From Eubacteriales bacterium (lineage in GTDB: Bacteria > Bacillota > Clostridia > Oscillospirales > Butyricicoccaceae), in NCBI GenBank assembly GCA_030539335.1, contig JAUNSG010000001.1, positions 186,001-250,000 on the forward strand: DNA of 64,000 bases, written 5' to 3'. Position numbers and translations under genes: made by a program. Below, piece by piece: positions 59,616-64,000 of this stretch. The notes under the pieces were generated by a model. It saw only the letters and a list, made by a program, of their open reading frames with translations. It made no database searches and had not been told where the DNA came from. Position 1 is the first letter of the stretch; the number at the start of each line of letters is the position of its first letter.

Positions 59616-59822
59616 AACAATCACCTCAACGGTAGTATTCCCAGAGAGAGAAGGAAGTTGTATGATCCGGAACAGGAAAAGTGTGGAATAATATGCGGCA
59701 AACCGTATATCAATATCCGTTTTATCCATTTCAAATCGCAAAATAGTTACAAAAAAATCCCCGAATCCGGATGGAAACGGGGATTTCTGTTTTGTGATAT
59801 GTTCGGATAATTCCGAGTGAAA

Positions 59823-60230
59823 TTATCTCTTGGAGAACTGCGGAGCGCGGCGTGCAGCCTTGAGGCCGTACTTCTTTCTCTCCTTCATTCTCGGGTCGCG
59901 GGTCAGGAAACCAGCAGCCTTCAGGGTCGGACGATACTCCTCGTTGTTTGCCTGAATCAGCGCGCGGGAAATGCCGTGACGGATTGCACCAGCCTGGCCG
60001 GTGTAGCCGCCGCCGGTAACGGTGCAAACGATATCGAACTTCTCCGTGGTGCCGGTAGCCTCGAGCGGCTGACGAACGATCAGCTTGAGGGTATCCAGAC
60101 CGAAGTAGTTGTCGAGGGTACGATTGTTAATGGTGATCTCACCAGTACCGCCCGGGAAAAGACGAACTCTTGCTACAGAGGACTTTCTTCTGCCGGTGCC
60201 GTAGAAATATGCTTTCTTAGGGGTATACAT
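59823..60230 (-). CDS. rpsI: 30S ribosomal protein S9
   Basis: 135 residues: [23 protein letters not shown] at the N-terminus, [19 protein letters not shown] in the middle and the conserved C-terminal [16 protein letters not shown] whose tail reaches the P-site tRNA. Follows rplM by 25 bp with AGGAGG in between; the rplM-rpsI pair is almost universal. The start MYTPKKAYF is slightly longer than usual but supported by the ribosome site. Codon use is biased as for highly expressed genes. Confidence 0.97.
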   Translation of the reverse strand: MYTPKKAYFYGTGRRKSSVARVRLFPGGTGEITINNRTLDNYFGLDTLKLIVRQPLEATGTTEKFDIVCTVTGGGYTGQAGAIRHGISRALIQANNEEYRPTLKAAGFLTRDPRMKERKKYGLKAARRAPQFSKR

Positions 60231-60255
60231 GACTCAATTTTCCTCCTTGTAAGAA

Positions 60256-60687
60256 TTACTTTTCAACCCAAGCGATCGGCTGCTGTGCTGCATGATTGTG
60301 CTCGCTGCCTGCATAAACCTTCAGGCGGGTAGCAGCCTTACGGCCGATGGAATTCTTCGGGAGCATACCCTTGACTGCAACTTCCATTGCAAATTCCGGG
60401 CGCTCAGCCATCAGCGTACGGTACTGGATTTCCTTCAGACCGCCGATCCAGCCGGAATGTCTGCGATAGTACTTCTGATCCAGCTTCTTACCGGTGAGGA
60501 TTGCCTTCTCTGCATTGATGACGATAACGAAATCGCCTGTGTCTACGTTGGGGGTGAACTCAGCCTTATGCTTGCCGCGAAGGAGAGCTGCAACTACAGT
60601 AGCGGTACGACCCAGCGGCTTGTCAGCTGCGTCTACTACATACCACTTGCGGTCAACGTTTTCCGCTTTTGCCATATAAGTGGACAT
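60256..60687 (-). CDS. rplM: 50S ribosomal protein L13
   Basis: 143 residues: [64 protein letters not shown] and MLPKNSIGR are the family signatures. CGGAGGTTAGATC precedes the ATG. First of the rplM-rpsI operon behind a good promoter and a ~90-nt leader that may be the site of L13 autoregulation known in Firmicutes. Confidence 0.97.
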   Translation of the reverse strand: MSTYMAKAENVDRKWYVVDAADKPLGRTATVVAALLRGKHKAEFTPNVDTGDFVIVINAEKAILTGKKLDQKYYRRHSGWIGGLKEIQYRTLMAERPEFAMEVAVKGMLPKNSIGRKAATRLKVYAGSEHNHAAQQPIAWVEK

Positions 60688-60780
60688 GATCTAACCTCCG
60701 ATTTGTATGTGTTAATAATGATTTTCGAATGTTGGCTTCCAACTGGATTTTTGAACTTTTTCCATCTCAATTGGCTGCTT
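60688..60780 (-). promoter_or_regulatory. rplM leader, possible L13 autoregulatory RNA
   Basis: About 90 nt of transcribed leader. It holds a short hairpin GTTGG-AAG-CCAAC near 60733-60745 on the minus strand. Ribosomal L13 leaders with autoregulation are known in Firmicutes; whether this fold matches them needs a covariance model. Confidence 0.35.
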
Positions 60781-60784
60781 TATT

Positions 60785-60813
60785 GTTATACCATATCTGT
60801 TTTATGAAGTCAA
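60785..60813 (-). promoter_or_regulatory. Promoter of rplM-rpsI
   Basis: Minus strand TTGACT (60813-60808), 17 bases, TATAAC (60790-60785). Confidence 0.7.
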
Positions 60814-60989
60814 GCAGTTTTTTCAAAATTTTAATTTACCACGTTAAAATCTCTTGTTTTCTCTTTATTTCTCTCGTTTTCTCAAAACGCAATTTAAAAT
60901 TTTTCTCTGTACAAGATTCGATACTCTGCGCTACAATAGAGAAAACTGCTTAAAATTCTTGAAAATCTTCTCTTCAGGAGGTATTTTTC

Positions 60990-61754
60990 GTGCAAAAATT
61001 GCTCTCTTACGTCCGTCGTGCGGTCGATGATTATCATATGATCCAAAAGGATGACAGCATCGCCGTCGGCATCTCCGGCGGCAAGGATTCCCTTACCCTG
61101 TTGCTCGCGCTGGCCAGCCTGCGCCGCTTCTATCCCATCCCGTTTTCCCTCAAAGCGATTACCTTGGATATCGGATTTCCCAACATGGATTTTTCGCCTC
61201 TCGCACGCTTTTGTGAGCAGTTGGACACAGAATTTATTCTGGAAAAGACGGATATCCGCGAAATTGTCTTTGATATCCGCAAGGAGCCCAGCCCGTGCTC
61301 CCTGTGTGCCAAGCTGCGGCGCGGTGCACTTCACAATGCGGCACTGGCACATGGCTGCCGGAGCGTCGCGCTGGGACACCATCAGGACGACGTCATTGAG
61401 ACTTACATGCTCTCGCTCCTGTATGAGGGACGCATCAACTGTTTCCTTCCAGTCACCCACTTGGATCGAAAGGATATCACCGTCATCCGTCCACTGATCT
61501 ACACGCCCGAGTCCTATGTCCGCTCCATCGTAAAGAAAGTCAATCTTCCCGTTGTCAAAAGCACCTGTCCGGTCGATGGAAATTCCAAGCGGCAGGAGAT
61601 CAAGGATCTGCTCTGGTCGATCGAAAAAGAGAACCGCGGCGCCCGCCAACGTGTCTTCGGCGCTATCCAGCGCTATCCGCTGCGCGGGTGGGAACGGGAT
61701 GCCGAAAGACCACGATATCAACCAGAATCGGAGGAGAAAAAATGCGAGAAGTAA
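60990..61754 (+). CDS. ttcA: tRNA 2-thiocytidine biosynthesis protein TtcA-like
   Basis: 254 residues of the PP-loop ATPase family that thiolates C32 in some tRNAs. PP-loop VGISGGKDSLTLLL (about 27-40), CSLCAKLRRGAL with the CxxC pair (about 102-105), LGHHQDDVIETYMLSLLYEG, and a further Cys in KSTCPVDG. These three cysteines fit an Fe-S-dependent enzyme. GTG start with AGGAGG eight bases upstream. The end overlaps the next gene by 13 bases. Confidence 0.9.
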   Translation: MQKLLSYVRRAVDDYHMIQKDDSIAVGISGGKDSLTLLLALASLRRFYPIPFSLKAITLDIGFPNMDFSPLARFCEQLDTEFILEKTDIREIVFDIRKEPSPCSLCAKLRRGALHNAALAHGCRSVALGHHQDDVIETYMLSLLYEGRINCFLPVTHLDRKDITVIRPLIYTPESYVRSIVKKVNLPVVKSTCPVDGNSKRQEIKDLLWSIEKENRGARQRVFGAIQRYPLRGWERDAERPRYQPESEEKKCEK

Positions 61755-62362
61755 ACCCGATGGACACAAACCGGGCCACGAGCTGGAAGTTATACATTGA
61801 TGCTCCCATGCCGATGGTCACCATATTCAAAACGCTGGACATATCAGGCCTGATCGAATGGAAGGCCAAAGGATACAAATTAAACATGCTCCTGTGCTAC
61901 TGCATTGCTTTGGCAGCCAATCAAACAAAAGAGTTTCGACTGCTTCCGGTCGGAAGGAAAATGATGGAATACGATCAAATCGGAGTAAATGTGATCGTCG
62001 CCAACCGGAATGGCGGTATCAATTCCTGCGACCTCCCCTTCTCCCCTGATTTGGACGCGTTCCATCGTTCTTATCTGGAGTTGACGGAACACGTGCATCA
62101 AACATGCTGTGATTATGAAATCCAAGATCACATGATTGTGGGAACGTCCAGTCTGATCCACTATGATGTTGACGGTGTCGTAAACATGTACAGCGGTATC
62201 TTTAACAATCCATTTCTCATCTGGGGCAAATACCGCCAAGAGGGAGCGGCAACCAAGCTGCAGGTGTCATTCCAATTCCATCACGTTCAGATGGATGGCA
62301 TCGAAGCCTGTGAATTTCTTGAAAAAATACAGCGCAGTATTACACATCTGACAGGCAAGTAA
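61742..62362 (+). CDS. CatA-like (chloramphenicol acetyltransferase family) O-acetyltransferase
   Basis: 206 residues. The C-terminal VSFQFHHVQMDGIEAC carries the family catalytic His followed by the Asp-Gly of HHxxxDG, and IPW-like core stretches (GGINSCDLPFSPDLDAFHRSYLEL) lie where CAT has its substrate loop. Length is close to that of CAT trimers. The start at 61742 follows GGAGGAG by five bases and lies 13 bases inside ttcA. Whether it acetylates chloramphenicol is unknown; many gut Firmicutes carry uncharacterised members. Confidence 0.83.
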   Translation: MREVNPMDTNRATSWKLYIDAPMPMVTIFKTLDISGLIEWKAKGYKLNMLLCYCIALAANQTKEFRLLPVGRKMMEYDQIGVNVIVANRNGGINSCDLPFSPDLDAFHRSYLELTEHVHQTCCDYEIQDHMIVGTSSLIHYDVDGVVNMYSGIFNNPFLIWGKYRQEGAATKLQVSFQFHHVQMDGIEACEFLEKIQRSITHLTGK

Positions 62363-62503
62363 CGATCCTACGCGAGGCCTTCCAGAGCATCCCTGACGAT
62401 ATCAACGATACGAACAGATATTTCTGCCACATAGGCAGAGCGGAATTGCAATAGGAATATAAGCATATAACTCGACAAACGTCAATGGAAGGAGATACTA
62501 GAA
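62363..62503. other. Gap between the CatA-like and methyltransferase genes
   Basis: 140 bases. A 32-codon open frame on the minus strand (62466-62368) starting MLIFLLQFRSAYVAE has no ribosome site and could be a gene remnant. GGAAGGAGATACTAGAA at the end is the methyltransferase ribosome site. No terminator hairpin was seen. Confidence 0.35.
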
Positions 62504-63175
62504 ATGGCAGATAAAATTCAGCACGCATATCACGATTCCAAAAATATCTATGACGATGTTTTGACACAGAGAAGCTTTTGGAGCAGGCTCTACATAAAAC
62601 TGTTCTGGGGCGGAACCGATGACAATGAAATTGCAAGAAAGGTTCTCGCTTACATCCCGAATGATTTTGACGGCGTCTTATTCGATGTGCCGGTTGGAAC
62701 TGCCGTGTTTACGCAGGAGAAATGGAGAAGCCTTTCAAATGCAAAAATTATCTGCCTTGATTACAGCGAAGATATGCTTGCACAGGCAGAGGCGCACTTG
62801 GCAAATTGTTCTCATATATCGTGCATACAAGGCGATGTCGGGCAACTCCCGTTAGAAAATGAATTTTGTGATATTGTTTTAAGTATGAATGGTTTTCATG
62901 CTTTCCCGGACAAGAAAAAGGCTTTTCAGGAAATATGGCGCGTTCTGAAACCGGGAGGAAAATTCATCGCCTGTTTTTATATAAAAGGGGAATCACGCAT
63001 TACCGATTGGCTAGTAAAAAATATTCTTGCAAAGAAAGGGTGGTTCACTCCGCCATTCCAGACGAAAAGCGAGATAAAAGGATTACTGGAACAGACGTAT
63101 GAAAGAGTCGATTTCCATACCGATGGTTCTATGGTTTATTTTGAATGTGTAAAAATGGATGGCATTTCTTTTTGA
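62504..63175 (+). CDS. Class I SAM-dependent methyltransferase
   Basis: 223 residues. Motif I region GVLFDVPVGTAVF (about 56-68), motif II IICLDYSEDML, motif III CIQGDVGQLPLENEFCDIVLSMNG and the post-motif WRVLKPGGKFIACFYI are those of the Methyltransf_11-type fold. Ubiquinone/menaquinone-type, arsenite or small-molecule methylation are all possible. The ATG follows AAGGAG by nine bases. Base composition is visibly more AT-rich than in ttcA or rplM, which hints at separate acquisition. Followed by a bidirectional terminator. Confidence 0.87.
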   Translation: MADKIQHAYHDSKNIYDDVLTQRSFWSRLYIKLFWGGTDDNEIARKVLAYIPNDFDGVLFDVPVGTAVFTQEKWRSLSNAKIICLDYSEDMLAQAEAHLANCSHISCIQGDVGQLPLENEFCDIVLSMNGFHAFPDKKKAFQEIWRVLKPGGKFIACFYIKGESRITDWLVKNILAKKGWFTPPFQTKSEIKGLLEQTYERVDFHTDGSMVYFECVKMDGISF

Positions 63176-63250
63176 AGTGTTACGCCGTTAAATGATATCA
63201 ACACTTGCGGGGACTTATAAGAGGATTCCCGTCTATCAAATCAATAAAAA

Positions 63251-63300
63251 AATAAGGCGCATCACAAAACGTTTCTGTTCCGTGGTGCGCCTTTTGTCTT
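63251..63300 (+). terminator. Bidirectional terminator between the methyltransferase and LprI-like genes
   Basis: 12-bp stem (63254-63265 with 63282-63293, one G-T pair) with T-rich tails on both strands. Confidence 0.85.
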
Positions 63301-63301
63301 T

Positions 63302-64000
63302 TTAGTCGATATAGTTTAGCAACGCTTCACAGCGATCCAGCGTCGATTCTGTCCGCGAAGAGAGATAGATCAGATTGTAACCCGAACCGCCGACCCAATC
63401 CGAAGCATCCGTTTCCGCCTTGGCGTCCCGCTGGGCAATCCAATTGCGTTCCTCCTGCTGGATGGAGGCAAACGTACTGCTGTCCGTATTTGCCTTCACA
63501 TACTGATAGATATCATTGAGCAACGCATCGCTCCGCTGATACAGATCATCGGCATTTGCCGTCATCGTCGCGTTATCCGCACCTGCATCGCCGGAAGTGA
63601 ACTCCGATTGCAGTGCTTCCAAACGCGACGCAAAATCCGTATATGCCTGGCTCTTTTCCGCCGGCTCCTCGACAATCGCTTCGCCGTCTTCATCATCATC
63701 CGCATCGTCATCGTCGTCGGGGTCTTCCGGCTCCGAATCGTCTTCCTCCCCGGCCGCATTGTCATCTTCCTCGGCCGTCTGATCGCCGTATTTCGCCTGT
63801 TCTTCCTCCGCCGCTTCCAACGCCTGCTGCGCGTCCCGGGCAGCGCGCTGTGTCTCGACATGATCCTTCATCAACATGCTTCCGGCAACCAGGATCGCAA
63901 TGGCAATCACGGCAATGACCAGAATCAGGACAATCTTGATTGCATTTCCGCCCGATTCTTTTGGCTCCGTCTCCCGGCCTTCCGGCTGTCCCGGATGGGT
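63302..64000 (-). CDS. Membrane-anchored protein with acidic linker and LprI/DUF1311-like domain (5' end cut by window edge)
   Basis: About 232 codons are visible; the start lies beyond the right edge. A polar Pro/Glu/Gly-rich stretch (TEPKESGGNA) precedes one membrane helix IKIVLILVIAVIAIAILVAG. Next come a helical Ala/Gln segment, a very acidic linker with a long Asp/Glu run (about 85-110 from the visible start), and a C-terminal domain with QQEERNWIAQRDAKAE and a late Cys. That domain resembles LprI/DUF1311, known in lysozyme-inhibitor-like proteins. Many clostridial members have a zinc-ribbon head before the helix; here that part would be outside the window. Confidence 0.65.
   Translation of the reverse strand, partial: THPGQPEGRETEPKESGGNAIKIVLILVIAVIAIAILVAGSMLMKDHVETQRAARDAQQALEAAEEEQAKYGDQTAEEDDNAAGEEDDSEPEDPDDDDDADDDEDGEAIVEEPAEKSQAYTDFASRLEALQSEFTSGDAGADNATMTANADDLYQRSDALLNDIYQYVKANTDSSTFASIQQEERNWIAQRDAKAETDASDWVGGSGYNLIYLSSRTESTLDRCEALLNYID

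Noticed and set aside
62368..62466. 32-codon minus-strand ORF between the CatA-like and methyltransferase genes
   Set aside because: No ribosome site and no family recognised; kept only as a possible remnant.
1..64000. tRNA genes, CRISPR arrays, insertion sequences, prophage or a defence island
   Set aside because: No T-loop-like motif in a cloverleaf context, no evenly spaced repeats, and no transposase, integrase, nuclease or restriction gene was recognised by eye. A covariance-model tRNA search would be needed to be certain.

Overview
The window reads as a chromosomal segment of an anaerobic, endospore-forming Clostridia-type Firmicute, of moderately high GC by eye. Spo0A, SpoIVB, SpoIVA, SpoVM and a SipL-like protein show a sporulating low-GC-lineage Gram-positive. 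Rex, a PPi-type phosphofructokinase, an aconitase/NADP-isocitrate dehydrogenase branch and a tetrapyrrole operon with CobA and precorrin-2 dehydrogenase fit a fermentative gut clostridium, perhaps Oscillospirales. I cannot fix the genus. No tRNA, rRNA, CRISPR array, insertion sequence or prophage was recognised.

1-10.4 kb, all minus strand: a partial KdpD-like histidine kinase, then acn-icd-rex, then a tight polA / phosphatase-like / rimI / tsaD operon. 10.4-19.5 kb: an ECF sigma factor with its probable anti-sigma factor, two secreted proteins, spo0A, a MATE pump, an XRE regulator with a small membrane protein, spoIVB, a SLOG-like protein and a frameshifted small membrane ORF. 19.5-23.5 kb: aldolase, PPi-phosphofructokinase, a LytTR-DUF3021 pair, and a two-gene unit of a 47-residue membrane peptide plus SpoVM. 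23.5-31.5 kb: a second ECF sigma / membrane protein / ABC module, a HAD hydrolase, sipL-spoIVA (spore coat basement layer) behind a sigma-E-like promoter, and a Crp-type regulator.

31.5-37.5 kb is the most accessory-looking part. It has noncoding DNA with a promoter-terminator mini-unit, a small XRE gene, an isochorismatase-like hydrolase, a class I amidotransferase, and an inositol-type dehydrogenase/isomerase pair under a LacI regulator with three near-identical operators. 37.5-49 kb: aminopeptidase P, a five-gene tetrapyrrole operon (hemA, a precorrin-2 dehydrogenase-hemC fusion, a cobA-hemD fusion, hemB, hemL) that makes uroporphyrinogen III and opens the siroheme/cobalamin branch, then trkA-trkH. 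49-64 kb: AraC regulator/short-chain dehydrogenase, a BaiN-like flavoprotein, a two-component system with an FtsX-type ABC exporter, several small genes, rplM-rpsI, ttcA with a CatA-like gene, a methyltransferase and a partial LprI-like protein.

All calls come from reading the sequence. Family names rest on remembered motifs and lengths; no database search was run. Promoters and terminators are pattern calls.
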